Assembly: GCA_031553805.1 (NCBI GenBank)
Contig: JAVBLC010000005.1
Location: forward strand, 62,001-126,000
DNA: 64,000 bases
Direction: 5' to 3'
Source of the DNA: JAITVB01 sp031553805
GTDB lineage: Bacteria; Bacteroidota; Bacteroidia; Bacteroidales; Rikenellaceae
The notes under the pieces were generated by a model. That model saw only the letters and a list, made by a program, of their open reading frames with translations, ran no database searches and was not told the origin of the DNA. The position numbers and the translations under genes are program-made. The first letter of the stretch is position 1; every line of letters begins with the position of its first letter. Of this stretch, positions 32,548 to 41,292 are shown one piece after another.

Positions 32548-33813
32548 CTATTTCAGGGTTACTTTGACCGGTTGGTCATATTTCATACCCTCTTCCTTCA
32601 TCAGGTTCATGAAGAAATCGCGGTTGCGGAACATCGTGTCCTGGTATTCCCACGCGCCGTAGGCCTTGAAGAACGCTTCGCCGGACACGAGTTTCAGCTT
32701 GGCCACCCAGGTGGTGTTCAGTTCGCCGGTGGTCGGCAGGTCGAACCCGGCCAGGTTGTCATTGGGGATCAACACGCCCATCCCGAACCAGAACTCTTTG
32801 TTGTAGCTCTGCATATCGTGCGTGGCCATCACCGTGCATTTTTCAGACTTGATGGTTTCCAGTTCCTTGTCGTTGAAGTTTTTCACCAGTCCGGTAGCCA
32901 GGGTCATGTTGGCCGGCAGGTTCTTCGCAACAACCTTGTTTTCGTAGCCGTATTTGCCGGCCCATATGGTCACTTCCTGATCGATATTGACTTTCGAGCC
33001 TTCGACATCCCAGCCGTAAACGTTGAGTCCAAAGCGCGAACGCACAGGGCCTTCGGCCATCAACACAAATTCGGTCGAGTCGATAACATTGAGCGAGTCG
33101 GTCGCCAGACGGCCCATCCGCACGAACGTCGTGTCGTTCAGCAGGCCACCGATGCCGCCCAGCCCGTAAGAGGTGCTTACGCTCATGATGTCGCGGCCCC
33201 AGTCGGCCCACACGTGGTAAGTATCGCCCGGTGTGCCATCGGGTTTAATACCTACGGTGTCAAGTACCATGTCGGCAACGCGTTTGCCAAAATAGTCGCG
33301 CGAGTTACGGCCGTCGTAGTAGTGGCGCCAGCCCACCTTGTCGTTTTCCCACGCGATGCCGTCCATCTGGTAGGGATAACCTTCGGTGTTGATGAAATAG
33401 ACCGGTTCGCGGTAGCGCATATCGCGCTTCATGTCTTCAATTGTGCCCGGTGCACGCATCACCCCGCAACGCACGTTGGTACGGACGGTGAATTTCGGGT
33501 AGTCGGCTTCGGCCACCCACACGATCTTGAGCGAGGCGGTTCCTTTCGGGTCGAGGTTGGTCACGAAAGCCAGTTCGTCCCACACGCCGTCACCGTCGAG
33601 GTCATCGACCTGCGAAGCCACGTAATTGCCTTCGGCGTCGACCACAGCGGGCCACATCAGGTCAGCGGGGTTCAGTTGGGCGCGGGTCAGCACGAACGAC
33701 TCGTCGACACGGGCGATATCGAGCGGATTTTCCAATTCAACCACCCACTCCTTGTTGCTCTTCGAACAGGCCACCAGGCCGCACAGGGCAATGATGTAGA
33801 TCAGTTTTTTCAT
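32548..33813 (-). CDS. DUF4861 domain lipoprotein
   Basis: The chosen start gives 421 residues with a lipoprotein signal ending 'ALCGLVACSKS' (Cys at residue 16). The mature protein has the DUF4861 layout: a short N-terminal beta domain ('PLDIARVDESFVLTRAQL'), 'DDLDGDGVWDELAF' and a large C-terminal beta-rich part with 'DWGRDIMSVSTSYGLGGIGG'. DUF4861 proteins occur in polysaccharide-use loci of Bacteroides and some appear to act on uronic-acid-containing glycans, but this gene is not in such a locus. An in-frame ATG 132 bases upstream was rejected because the lipoprotein signal starts at 33813 and a promoter lies between them. It is divergent from the DigH-like gene. Confidence 0.85.
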   Translation of the reverse strand: MKKLIYIIALCGLVACSKSNKEWVVELENPLDIARVDESFVLTRAQLNPADLMWPAVVDAEGNYVASQVDDLDGDGVWDELAFVTNLDPKGTASLKIVWVAEADYPKFTVRTNVRCGVMRAPGTIEDMKRDMRYREPVYFINTEGYPYQMDGIAWENDKVGWRHYYDGRNSRDYFGKRVADMVLDTVGIKPDGTPGDTYHVWADWGRDIMSVSTSYGLGGIGGLLNDTTFVRMGRLATDSLNVIDSTEFVLMAEGPVRSRFGLNVYGWDVEGSKVNIDQEVTIWAGKYGYENKVVAKNLPANMTLATGLVKNFNDKELETIKSEKCTVMATHDMQSYNKEFWFGMGVLIPNDNLAGFDLPTTGELNTTWVAKLKLVSGEAFFKAYGAWEYQDTMFRNRDFFMNLMKEEGMKYDQPVKVTLK

Positions 33814-33879
33814 TTTTATCGTTTTAATGTTGTAGTGTTTTTTGTAAAAACAGAGAGATTCGATTTCAAGCATCCCCTG

Positions 33880-33912
33880 CAAAATTATGAAAAAATTCAG
33901 GGAATCACGAAA
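33880..33912 (-). promoter_or_regulatory. Promoter for the DUF4861 lipoprotein
   Basis: On the minus strand, an exact -7 box TAATTTTG (33887-33880) has a one-mismatch -33 element TTTC (33912-33909), 21 bp apart. It leaves a ~60-base leader. Confidence 0.6.
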
Positions 33913-33929
33913 ACCCCCTGGAAAAGTAC

Positions 33930-33937
33930 TACTTTTG
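33930..33937 (+). promoter_or_regulatory. -7 box of the DigH-like gene promoter
   Basis: TACTTTTG is an exact -7 element 22 bases before the start codon. No convincing -33 element is present, so expression may be weak or need an activator. The element lies close to the divergent DUF4861 promoter. Confidence 0.5.
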
Positions 33938-33959
33938 CGAGGCAACGTATAAACTGACG

Positions 33960-35468
33960 ATGAAAAAGCCCCTTCGATATATCACCTTATTAGTCTTTCT
34001 GGCGGCGCTTTCCGGTGCGCTCCGGGCCCAGACCGCCGACCATCCCAAGCGCGAATTGCGCGGGGTGTGGATCGCCACCGTGGCCAATATCGACTGGCCC
34101 AAGTCGCAGGGAACCAATGCCGAAGCACAAAAGAAAGAGCTGCTCACGATCCTTGACCGGGCGGTGGCCTATAACCTCAATTGCGTGGTGTTCCAAGTGC
34201 GGCCGACTTCCGACGCCCTGTATTATTCCAATTACGAACCATGGTCGCACTGGGTTACCGGCAAGCAAGGGCAGGTGCCGGCCTACGACCCGCTGCAATT
34301 CCTGATCACCGAGTGCGGCAAACGGGGGCTGGCGGTACACGCCTGGGTCAATCCTTACCGCGTGTGGCTCGACAAGGCCAATATTCAGCGGGCAATAGAT
34401 CCCCAACACCCCTGTCTAAAATATTCCGACTGGGTAGTTGCCTATGGAAAAACGCTGATGCTCCACCCGGGACTCGAGGAAACACGAAAATATGTGTGCA
34501 GCGTGGTGGCTGACCTGGTCGAGAACTATGACATCGACGCCGTCCATATGGACGACTATTTTTATCCTTACCGCATTGCAGGGCAAGAGTTTCCGGACGA
34601 CGACGCCTACCGCAAAGATCCGCGCGGGCTCAGCAAGGAAGATTGGCGACGCGACAACGTCAACCGCATCGTTCGTGAACTGCACGACACGATCCACAGC
34701 GTCAAACCGTGGGTAGAATTCGGTGTTTCTCCCTTCGGCGTGTGGCGCAATGCGTCGAAAGACCCCGCTAACGGCTCTGCCACCCGCGCCGGACAGACCA
34801 ACTACGACGACCTCTACGCCGACATCCTCACCTGGTGCCGCGAGGGGTGGGTCGACTACATCGCTCCCCAGATTTACTGGCACATCGGACACTCGCTGGC
34901 CGATTATAAAACGATCGCCGAGTGGTGGAACAGCCACAATTACGGCACGCCGCTCTACATCGGTCATGCCTCGTACCTGATCGATCCGAAGTCGACCAAC
35001 AAGTCGTGGCAGACGCCCCAGGAAATCGTGCGTCAGGTAGCCCTGAACCGCACGTTGCTGAACATTCACGGTTCGATCCTGTACAGCGCCAATTCGCTGG
35101 CTAATGACAATTTTCGAAATGCCCTGACCGAAAAATACTACGCTCAAAAAGCCATTTGGCCCGAAAATCCGCGCATAGATCCGGTAGAACCCGTTACTCC
35201 TTCCCGGGCCGAAGCCGTGCGTGAGGGCGGCCAATGGATTTTTCGATGGCATTCCGAAACCAACGACCGGCGTTTTGTCCTTTACCGTTTTCCGAACCGG
35301 CCGGGTGACGACCCCTTTGAAGACCCGCAGTACATCGTGCGCATCACGACCGAAGAAGACCTCGTTTTCGCTGCCACGGAAATCAATTTCGAGAAATATC
35401 GCTACGCCATCACCGCCCTCAGCCCATCCTATCAGGAAAGCCTGCCGACCTACATTTTACCGAGATAG
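33960..35468 (+). CDS. Exported GHL10 (DUF187) glycosidase, DigH-like
   Basis: This 502-residue protein has a Sec signal ('LVFLAALSGALRAQ', cut near residue 22). The GHL10 catalytic barrel follows: 'ELRGVWIATVANIDWP' at the start, 'VVFQVRPTSDALYYS', 'VHAWVNPYRVW', 'DAVHMDDYFYPY' with the conserved acidic pair, 'GVSPFGVWRN' and 'YIAPQIYW'. E. coli DigH (YddW), of the same family, cleaves peptidoglycan glycan strands stripped of peptides during division, so a wall-remodelling role is plausible next to the cell-wall cluster. The last ~110 residues form a fibronectin-like beta domain. Activity on other glycans cannot be excluded. Confidence 0.88.
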   Translation: MKKPLRYITLLVFLAALSGALRAQTADHPKRELRGVWIATVANIDWPKSQGTNAEAQKKELLTILDRAVAYNLNCVVFQVRPTSDALYYSNYEPWSHWVTGKQGQVPAYDPLQFLITECGKRGLAVHAWVNPYRVWLDKANIQRAIDPQHPCLKYSDWVVAYGKTLMLHPGLEETRKYVCSVVADLVENYDIDAVHMDDYFYPYRIAGQEFPDDDAYRKDPRGLSKEDWRRDNVNRIVRELHDTIHSVKPWVEFGVSPFGVWRNASKDPANGSATRAGQTNYDDLYADILTWCREGWVDYIAPQIYWHIGHSLADYKTIAEWWNSHNYGTPLYIGHASYLIDPKSTNKSWQTPQEIVRQVALNRTLLNIHGSILYSANSLANDNFRNALTEKYYAQKAIWPENPRIDPVEPVTPSRAEAVREGGQWIFRWHSETNDRRFVLYRFPNRPGDDPFEDPQYIVRITTEEDLVFAATEINFEKYRYAITALSPSYQESLPTYILPR

Positions 35469-35522
35469 CAGGCGTTCGTGCCCAGGTCGGAGCGGCCGAA
35501 TATTACAAGTAAATATCCCGGA

Positions 35523-37661
35523 CTAAATCTGTAGCAGACCGAAGCCCCGCATCAGGTCCCAGCGCTTGGCGTGATAGAGTTGGAGGAACGATCCGCTGTC
35601 TTTCCCTTCAGACGGGATATAATCAACTGCGGCTTCGCCGAAAGTAACCACCTGATTTAGATCAGACGCACGGGTGAGCAATTCCACAAAAAACGCCCGC
35701 TCCGTGTCGTTACATTTGACCATCTTTTCGCCCGAGGGGCCGCGGAAGAGCAAGCCGCCGTCGACCGGGCGGGACCGTGCGCCGATGTAGACCAAGCGGG
35801 CGTTTTCCGAAAAAATACGGGAAGCGTCGGGCTTGATCAGGTGGTCGGTGATGAGCGTGGGTTCGACTTGTGTGTGCGGGACCTTGCCTTCGAACCATTT
35901 TTCGGCCCCCTTGTCAAGGCCGGCCTGGCGCATATAGTTGTAAGTGGCTGTGCGCAGGCTGTTTCCAGCTTGCTCGAGCGAGTAGGTGCGGGTTTCCGCA
36001 AACGCCACTTCGTTGTTGGCGAACGGTTTCGGAGCGGGCGATTTCAGCCGCACGCCAAACGCTTCGGGATTGGTGCCCGAGGGCGAATGGACGGTCATCG
36101 CATAGCGGTGCCAATAGGCCGATCCGATCAGCTCGGCCCGGAACAGTTGGCGCACCACTTCGAGCGAATCGACCGTTTCCTGCAGCGTCTGCGTCGGGAA
36201 ACCGTACATCAGGTAAGTGTGTGTCATGATGCCCGCATAATAAAAATTACGCAGGGCGATGGTTAGTTGTTCGATCGTCACCCCTTTTTGCATCAAGGCC
36301 AACAGGCGATCCGAAGCCACCTCGACACCGCCCGAAACGGCAATGCATCCCGAAGCGGCCAGTAGCAGGCATAGGTCGGCCGTGTAGTGCGGCTCGAACC
36401 GGATATTGCCCCACCACGATACGACCAATCCCCGGCGCAGGATATCCAATGCCATCTCTTTCAGCAGTTTCGGCGGCAGGGCTTCGTCTACGAAGTGGAA
36501 TCCGCGGCTTCCGGTCTGGGCGATCACCTGTTCCATCCAATCGACCAGCGTTACGGCGTCGACCGCGTCGTAGCGGCAGATGTAATCGAGCGACGTGTCG
36601 CAGAACGCACACTTCGCCCAATAACAGCCGTGGGCGGCCATCAGTTTGTTCCACCGGCCGTCGCTCCACAAGCGGTGCATCGGGTTGATGCCGTCGGTTA
36701 GCGAAAAATATTTTCCGAGAGGAAGACCCGTGAAATCGGGACAACCGCGGTCGCGGTGCGAAACCGGCGTTTTCGAATCACCGGAACAGGTTACCTTACC
36801 GCCTGATACCGAAAACGTCTGGGCTGGGTCTTCTCCCGAAAGAAGTTGTTCCAGCGGCCCTTCGCCATCGTCGAGGATGATATGGTCGATGTATTTGAAG
36901 ATTTTTTTGTCGGTCAGCGAGCGAAGCTCGGTCGTGGGATAGCCGCCGCCAAGGACTATTTTCGTGTCGGGGTGTCGGGTCCGGATGTGTTGGGCGCAAC
37001 GCACAGCCGCAAACAAATTACCCGGAAAAGGTACTGAAAAACCCACTACGTCAGGTTTTTCCATGGCGATCCGGGCTTCCAGTAATCCCAGCATTAGCTG
37101 TTCTACCCGGTTGACCGGATGCTCAAGCTCCACTTCAAGAAAATGAAATGAATCGACCGATAATGAGAGCTTTTCGGAATATTTTGTCAATTCGAATCCG
37201 GGAGCGTCGACAGCCTGGACATAATCCGTCAAGTCTTCGAGGTAAAGCGTCGACAGGTACTTGGCGCAATCTACCACACCCATCGTCCCGTAAATTTCAC
37301 TGATCTCTTCCATCGTTTCGAACCGCCCGGCCTGGGGCAGGAAGTCAGCGGCGCAAATCAGGTTGGCCAACGTCGGGTCTTCGCCCTGCAGAAAAGCCAT
37401 CACCGGATCGACTGTGGCGAGATATTTTTCGCGTAGATCGTAGATCCGCAGAATGTTGTCATCGTCTGTCGCAGGTTCCTGCTGAAAAATCCCGTGTAAG
37501 AACGCTTTCGAAAAAACAGCATTCAACAACTCGACCGAAAGATCCATTTGCCCAGCCGAAAACCCTCTTCGTCGGAGATAACCAGCCAAATAAGCCGTGG
37601 CAGGGTAGGGCGCATTGGGTTGCAACAAGGGCGGGGTAACAAGCAAGATCGATTTTTTCAT
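35523..37661 (-). CDS. B12-binding radical SAM protein with CX4CX2C cluster motif
   Basis: The 712-residue protein has an N-terminal cobalamin-binding-type domain ('SILLVTPPLLQPNAPYP' start, 'KPDVVGFSVPFPGN' near 202 and 'KIVLGGGYPTTE' near 234). A radical SAM domain follows with cysteines 346, 351 and 354 ('HGCYWAKCAFC'). The spacing is CX4CX2C, not the canonical CX3CX2C. 'GGVEVASDRLLALMQKG' and 'YGFPTQT' are normal for the barrel. The C-terminal ~180 residues resemble no domain I recognise. Such proteins occur as orphans in Bacteroidales; the reaction is unknown, and no precursor peptide or partner gene is visible nearby. The usual DXHXXG cobalamin motif is not evident, so B12 binding needs proof. 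Confidence 0.82.
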   Translation of the reverse strand: MKKSILLVTPPLLQPNAPYPATAYLAGYLRRRGFSAGQMDLSVELLNAVFSKAFLHGIFQQEPATDDDNILRIYDLREKYLATVDPVMAFLQGEDPTLANLICAADFLPQAGRFETMEEISEIYGTMGVVDCAKYLSTLYLEDLTDYVQAVDAPGFELTKYSEKLSLSVDSFHFLEVELEHPVNRVEQLMLGLLEARIAMEKPDVVGFSVPFPGNLFAAVRCAQHIRTRHPDTKIVLGGGYPTTELRSLTDKKIFKYIDHIILDDGEGPLEQLLSGEDPAQTFSVSGGKVTCSGDSKTPVSHRDRGCPDFTGLPLGKYFSLTDGINPMHRLWSDGRWNKLMAAHGCYWAKCAFCDTSLDYICRYDAVDAVTLVDWMEQVIAQTGSRGFHFVDEALPPKLLKEMALDILRRGLVVSWWGNIRFEPHYTADLCLLLAASGCIAVSGGVEVASDRLLALMQKGVTIEQLTIALRNFYYAGIMTHTYLMYGFPTQTLQETVDSLEVVRQLFRAELIGSAYWHRYAMTVHSPSGTNPEAFGVRLKSPAPKPFANNEVAFAETRTYSLEQAGNSLRTATYNYMRQAGLDKGAEKWFEGKVPHTQVEPTLITDHLIKPDASRIFSENARLVYIGARSRPVDGGLLFRGPSGEKMVKCNDTERAFFVELLTRASDLNQVVTFGEAAVDYIPSEGKDSGSFLQLYHAKRWDLMRGFGLLQI

Positions 37662-37703
37662 AGCGGAGAGGTAGGGGCCGTGGCGTGGAGGTCTTTCTTG
37701 AAA

Positions 37704-38549
37704 TTAGTCGGTCGATTCGAGCGTCAACCCGTCGTAGCCCAGGAAAACGTTGGACGGAAGTTCTTTCGATATTTCTTCATGAAGCCCCATCTGGTGTGAC
37801 AGGTGAGTGAGGTAGGCACGGCGCGGCGCGACTTTTTTGATCACCCCGAGGGCCTCTTCGAGGTTAAAGTGCGAAAGGTGTTTTTCTTTGCGCAGGGCGG
37901 TGATAATCAGTACGTCAACACCGGAGATTTTTTCGATTTCCCACGGGTCGATCCGGTTCATGTCGGTCAGGTAGGCCATCCCGCCGATCCGAAAGCCCAA
38001 CACGGGCAAGCGGTAATGCCACCCGCGGATCGGAATCACCTCGGCAGGAGGTGCCGACGGATCGGCCCCTTCGACCAGCACCGGAGCATCGGTCATGACC
38101 GGGCGGGCAGCCTCGGCGTCGGGCACTCCAAGCAGAAACGGTTTATCGTCGATCGTATGCAACTCGATTTCAGGCACTCCCGGATACTTGTGCTCGTCGA
38201 AAGCATAGGCGAATTCGCGCCGGATGCTGTGCTGCACATACTCTTCGGCATAGAAATCGACCGCGCGGCCCGAGGTGTAGTTAAACGCCCGCACGTCATC
38301 GATACCGGCGATATGGTCCTTGTGGTCGTGGGTAAACAGCACGGCTTCGAGGTGCATCACCTCTTCGCGCAGCATTTGCTGTCGAAAATCGGGACCGCAG
38401 TCGATCAGTATGTTTTTCGAACGATGTTCGATCAATACCGAAGAACGCAAGCGTTTGTCGTGGCTGTCGGCACTGCGGCACACGACACACCGGCACGAAA
38501 TGACCGGCACTCCCTGCGACGTTCCCGTTCCGAGCAGCGTTATCCTCAT
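37704..38549 (-). CDS. MBL-fold metallo-hydrolase, PhnP-like
   Basis: This 281-residue cytosolic protein has the metallo-beta-lactamase core 'LFTHDHKDH' (His74, His76, Asp78, His79). Near the N-terminus is a zinc-binding triad of cysteines 19, 21 and 24 ('SCRCVVC') like that of PhnP, the phosphoribosyl cyclic phosphate phosphodiesterase. The start at 38549 overlaps the purC stop by four bases (ATGA on the minus strand), so it is translated after purC. A longer in-frame version reading back through purC was rejected. The substrate is unknown; a phosphodiester such as a cyclic ribose phosphate is a guess from the family. Confidence 0.85.
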   Translation of the reverse strand: MRITLLGTGTSQGVPVISCRCVVCRSADSHDKRLRSSVLIEHRSKNILIDCGPDFRQQMLREEVMHLEAVLFTHDHKDHIAGIDDVRAFNYTSGRAVDFYAEEYVQHSIRREFAYAFDEHKYPGVPEIELHTIDDKPFLLGVPDAEAARPVMTDAPVLVEGADPSAPPAEVIPIRGWHYRLPVLGFRIGGMAYLTDMNRIDPWEIEKISGVDVLIITALRKEKHLSHFNLEEALGVIKKVAPRRAYLTHLSHQMGLHEEISKELPSNVFLGYDGLTLESTD

Positions 38550-39496
38550 AGGCGGGCCAGCATATTTTTCGTGTTGGCTTCGATGCGGTCGAGGATGTTT
38601 TCGCCTTCGGCACGCACGAACTTCTCGCCCGTGATCTTCTCGAAAAGCTCGATATAGCGCTCGCTGACGCTGGTGACAAAGGTGTCGTCCATCTCCGGCA
38701 TCACGTCGCCCGGACGGCCTTGGAAACCACGTTCCATCAGCCATTCGCGCACAAACTCTTTCGACAGCTGACGCTGCTGTTCCCCTTTGTCGAAAAGTCC
38801 CTGGTAGCCGTCGGCGTAGAAGTAGCGAGAGCTGTCGGGGGTGTGGATTTCGTCGATCAGGATGATTTCTCCGTTCCGTTTGCCGAATTCATATTTCGTA
38901 TCGACCAGGATCAGCCCCTGTTTGGCGGCCATTTCCGCCCCGCGGGCAAAGAGTGCGAGGGCGTACTTTTCGAGTTGTTCGTATTCAGCGACAGGCATCA
39001 ACCCGAGCGAAACGATCTCCTCTTTCGAAATATTCTGGTCGTGGGCCCCCAGTTCGGCTTTGGTCGTGGGGGTGACGATCGGTTGCGGGAAACGCTGGTG
39101 TTCGCGCATCCCTTCGGGCAGTTTCACACCGCAGATTTCGCGTGCGCCGGCTTTATAGTCGCGCCACGAGCTGCCGGTCAGGTAAGCCCGCACGATCATT
39201 TCGACCGGATAGGTTTCGCATTTGTAGCCCACGGTCACCATCGGGTCGGGCGTGGCGATCTTCCAGTTAGGGCAAATATCGGACGTCGCGTCGAGGAATT
39301 TCGAGGCGATCTGGTTCAGGACCTGTCCCTTGTAGGGAATGCCCTTGGGCAGCACCACGTCGAAAGCCGAAATGCGGTCCGACACGACCATCACCAGGTA
39401 CTCGCCCCGGATGTCATACACGTCACGCACCTTGCCCACGTAGAGGCTGTTTTGTCCGTCAAACTTGAAATTGGTTTTTGTGATTGCCTGTGCCAT
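38546..39496 (-). CDS. purC: SAICAR synthetase PurC
   Basis: PurC joins CAIR and aspartate, making SAICAR in purine synthesis. The 316-residue protein has 'YVGKVRDVYDI' at the ATP site, 'VVSDRISAFDVVLP', 'RAYLTGSSWRDY' and 'LILVDTKYEFGKRNGEIILIDEIHTPDSSR' around residues 190-220, of which the K-Y-E-F-G and D-E-x-H-T-P-D-S-S-R elements are diagnostic. It is of the longer Bacteroidota/eukaryote-like type. The gene is 26 bases from phoH and overlaps the MBL gene downstream, so the three may be one mRNA. A short AT-rich direct repeat lies in the phoH-purC gap. Confidence 0.97.
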   Translation of the reverse strand: MAQAITKTNFKFDGQNSLYVGKVRDVYDIRGEYLVMVVSDRISAFDVVLPKGIPYKGQVLNQIASKFLDATSDICPNWKIATPDPMVTVGYKCETYPVEMIVRAYLTGSSWRDYKAGAREICGVKLPEGMREHQRFPQPIVTPTTKAELGAHDQNISKEEIVSLGLMPVAEYEQLEKYALALFARGAEMAAKQGLILVDTKYEFGKRNGEIILIDEIHTPDSSRYFYADGYQGLFDKGEQQRQLSKEFVREWLMERGFQGRPGDVMPEMDDTFVTSVSERYIELFEKITGEKFVRAEGENILDRIEANTKNMLARL

Positions 39497-39522
39497 ATTA
39501 GTTAGGAGTTACGAATTACGAG

Positions 39523-40479
39523 TTAGGGGTTTTCTGAAAAATTCTCGAACGCTTCGACAATATATTTTACCAACGGGTGGCGAATGATGTCGCGCTGGTC
39601 GAACTCAACGATGCCGATCCCTTCGATTTTTCGTAATCGGCCGATTGTAGGAGCCAAACCGGAATCTGACTTTCGCGGCAGGTCGATCTGGGTCATATCG
39701 CCCGTGACGATGAATTTGGCGTTCTTGCCCATACGCGTGAGGAACATTTTGATCTGGGGCAGGGTGGTGTTCTGCGCCTCGTCGAGGATCACGAACGCAT
39801 TGTCCAATGTGCGTCCGCGCATGAAAGCCAGCGGGGCGATCTGCACCGTGCCTTCCTCCATATACTTGGCCAGCTTGGCAGCCGGGATCATGTCGTTCAA
39901 CGCATCGTAGAGCGGTTGCAGGTAAGGGTCGAGCTTTTCCTTCATATCGCCCGGCAGGAAACCGAGCTTTTCGCCCGCTTCGACAGCCGGACGAGTGAGG
40001 ATGATTTTCCGCACGGTCTTGTCTTTCAATGCCCTTACAGCCAAGGCAATCGCCGTGTAGGTTTTTCCCGAGCCGGCCGGGCCGACGGCAAACAGCAGAT
40101 CATTCGTGTCCGACAGTTCGACCAGGCGTTCCTGGTTGACCGTGCGGGCGCGAACGATGATGCCGCCGTTGCCATATACGATCACGTTATTATCCACAGG
40201 TACGGTATCTGACGAAAAACCCTGCATGCCGCGGTCATAGACCTGGTCGATCACTTCCTTGGACAGGTGTCCGAATTTTTCGACGTAGCCGATGAGTGCG
40301 TTGAGTTTTTTCTCAAAAAGGTCGATTTGTTCTTCGGGACCGACGGTTTTGATCCGGTCGCCGCGCGCCACGATTTTCAGCAACGGGAATTTTCCCGTGA
40401 TCTGTTCCATGTGGGCGTTTTTGGGGCCGTAAAGCTCTTGCAGGTCGATGCCTTCGATCAGGATTATTTTTTCACTCAT
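39523..40479 (-). CDS. phoH: PhoH family P-loop ATPase
   Basis: This 318-residue cytosolic protein has an N-terminal ~110-residue region, then Walker A 'AVGPAGSGKTYTAI' (about 130-143), 'RPAVEAGEKLGFLPGD' and Walker B 'FVILDEAQN', with 'GDMTQIDLP' as the sensor block. These are the marks of PhoH/PhoL, a likely RNA-related ATPase found beside ybeY and rRNA-maturation genes in many bacteria. The promoter box at 40548 suggests its own transcript, which may continue into purC and the MBL gene. Confidence 0.95.
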   Translation of the reverse strand: MSEKIILIEGIDLQELYGPKNAHMEQITGKFPLLKIVARGDRIKTVGPEEQIDLFEKKLNALIGYVEKFGHLSKEVIDQVYDRGMQGFSSDTVPVDNNVIVYGNGGIIVRARTVNQERLVELSDTNDLLFAVGPAGSGKTYTAIALAVRALKDKTVRKIILTRPAVEAGEKLGFLPGDMKEKLDPYLQPLYDALNDMIPAAKLAKYMEEGTVQIAPLAFMRGRTLDNAFVILDEAQNTTLPQIKMFLTRMGKNAKFIVTGDMTQIDLPRKSDSGLAPTIGRLRKIEGIGIVEFDQRDIIRHPLVKYIVEAFENFSENP

Positions 40480-40547
40480 TACGCGTGTCTCCCGGCACCC
40501 GGTGTTTTTACGTTACCGGGATTAAATTCGGATGCCGAAAGCATCGG

Positions 40548-40555
40548 CAAAGATA
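40548..40555 (-). promoter_or_regulatory. -7 box upstream of phoH
   Basis: TATCTTTG on the minus strand (40555-40548) is an exact -7 element, giving a leader of about 60 bases. The expected -33 position falls inside the terminator hairpin of the upstream beta-barrel gene and has no TTG, so the promoter is only partly supported. Confidence 0.45.
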
Positions 40556-40561
40556 ATAAAA

Positions 40562-40584
40562 AAGGAGGGGCTTATCCCCTCCTT
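40562..40584 (-). terminator. Terminator of the beta-barrel protein gene
   Basis: A 9-bp stem (40562-40570 with 40576-40584) has a CTTAT loop and is followed on the minus strand by a U-rich run. It lies 20 bases beyond the stop of the gene at 40605. Confidence 0.85.
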
Positions 40585-40604
40585 CCTATAAGAAGTTATG
40601 AACA

Positions 40605-41222
40605 TTAAAAGAAATATCCGAGCGAAAGCATAAAGCGGCCATCGCGGCTCGATTTAAAGCTATACGGTTCGGTCTGGTCGGGGAGATAGACCTCCTGTTC
40701 GGTACGTGAAAAATAACCGCTATAGCGCAGGCCGAGCGTTACTTTTTTGATTTCGACACCCACGCCGGCCTGATAACCCCAGACCGGATTGTCAAAATCG
40801 ATATTCACCCGGTCTTCGCCCGAGGTGATCTTGTCCCAATCGCCCAGCGTAAAGACCGGACCCGCTTCAAGACGCAGGAAAAGGAGTTTGAAGCCGAGCA
40901 TTACCGGCAAGTCGAGCGTTTGGCGACGCACCACTGAATTATACGTCGTCGAGGAGACGGCAGAATTGACATAGTCATACTCATACGTATTCGAGTTATA
41001 GAGCAACTCAGGTTGAACATAAAGGCCGCCGAGGTCGATGCGGCTCATCAGGCCGAGATGCCAGCCGGGTTTGTCTTGTGTGCCGTCGATGAAGCCGTTG
41101 ACACTGCTTACGTCAAACGTATTGAAGTTGATCCCGCCCTTGGCGCCGAATTTCAGGAATTGGGCCGAAGCGCCGCTGCCCAGCAGAAGCGCCGCAACAG
41201 CCAAAAGGATAATTTTTTTCAT
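40605..41222 (-). CDS. PorT-family outer-membrane beta-barrel protein
   Basis: This 205-residue protein has a signal peptide ('KIILLAVAALLLGSGASAQ', cut near residue 20). It then has the typical beginning 'KFGAKGGINFNTFD' and a series of alternating strands, ending in 'RFMLSLGYFF' with a C-terminal Phe, as in outer-membrane barrels of the OMP_b-brl_2/PorT type. The predicted barrel would have about eight strands. Most Bacteroidota genomes encode many such proteins and their functions are mostly unknown. The gene stands alone, with a terminator behind it. Confidence 0.88.
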   Translation of the reverse strand: MKKIILLAVAALLLGSGASAQFLKFGAKGGINFNTFDVSSVNGFIDGTQDKPGWHLGLMSRIDLGGLYVQPELLYNSNTYEYDYVNSAVSSTTYNSVVRRQTLDLPVMLGFKLLFLRLEAGPVFTLGDWDKITSGEDRVNIDFDNPVWGYQAGVGVEIKKVTLGLRYSGYFSRTEQEVYLPDQTEPYSFKSSRDGRFMLSLGYFF

Positions 41223-41292
41223 AATCGTTAAATTAAGTCCATATAATAATGATGCAAATGTTATGCAAAATGTTGCATCCCCGGCACAAAAA

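Noticed and set aside
32572..33957. Plus-strand open frame of 461 codons opposite DUF4861
   Set aside because: It is the antisense shadow of a signal-bearing, family-matched gene, and its His/Val-rich composition is typical of antisense frames.
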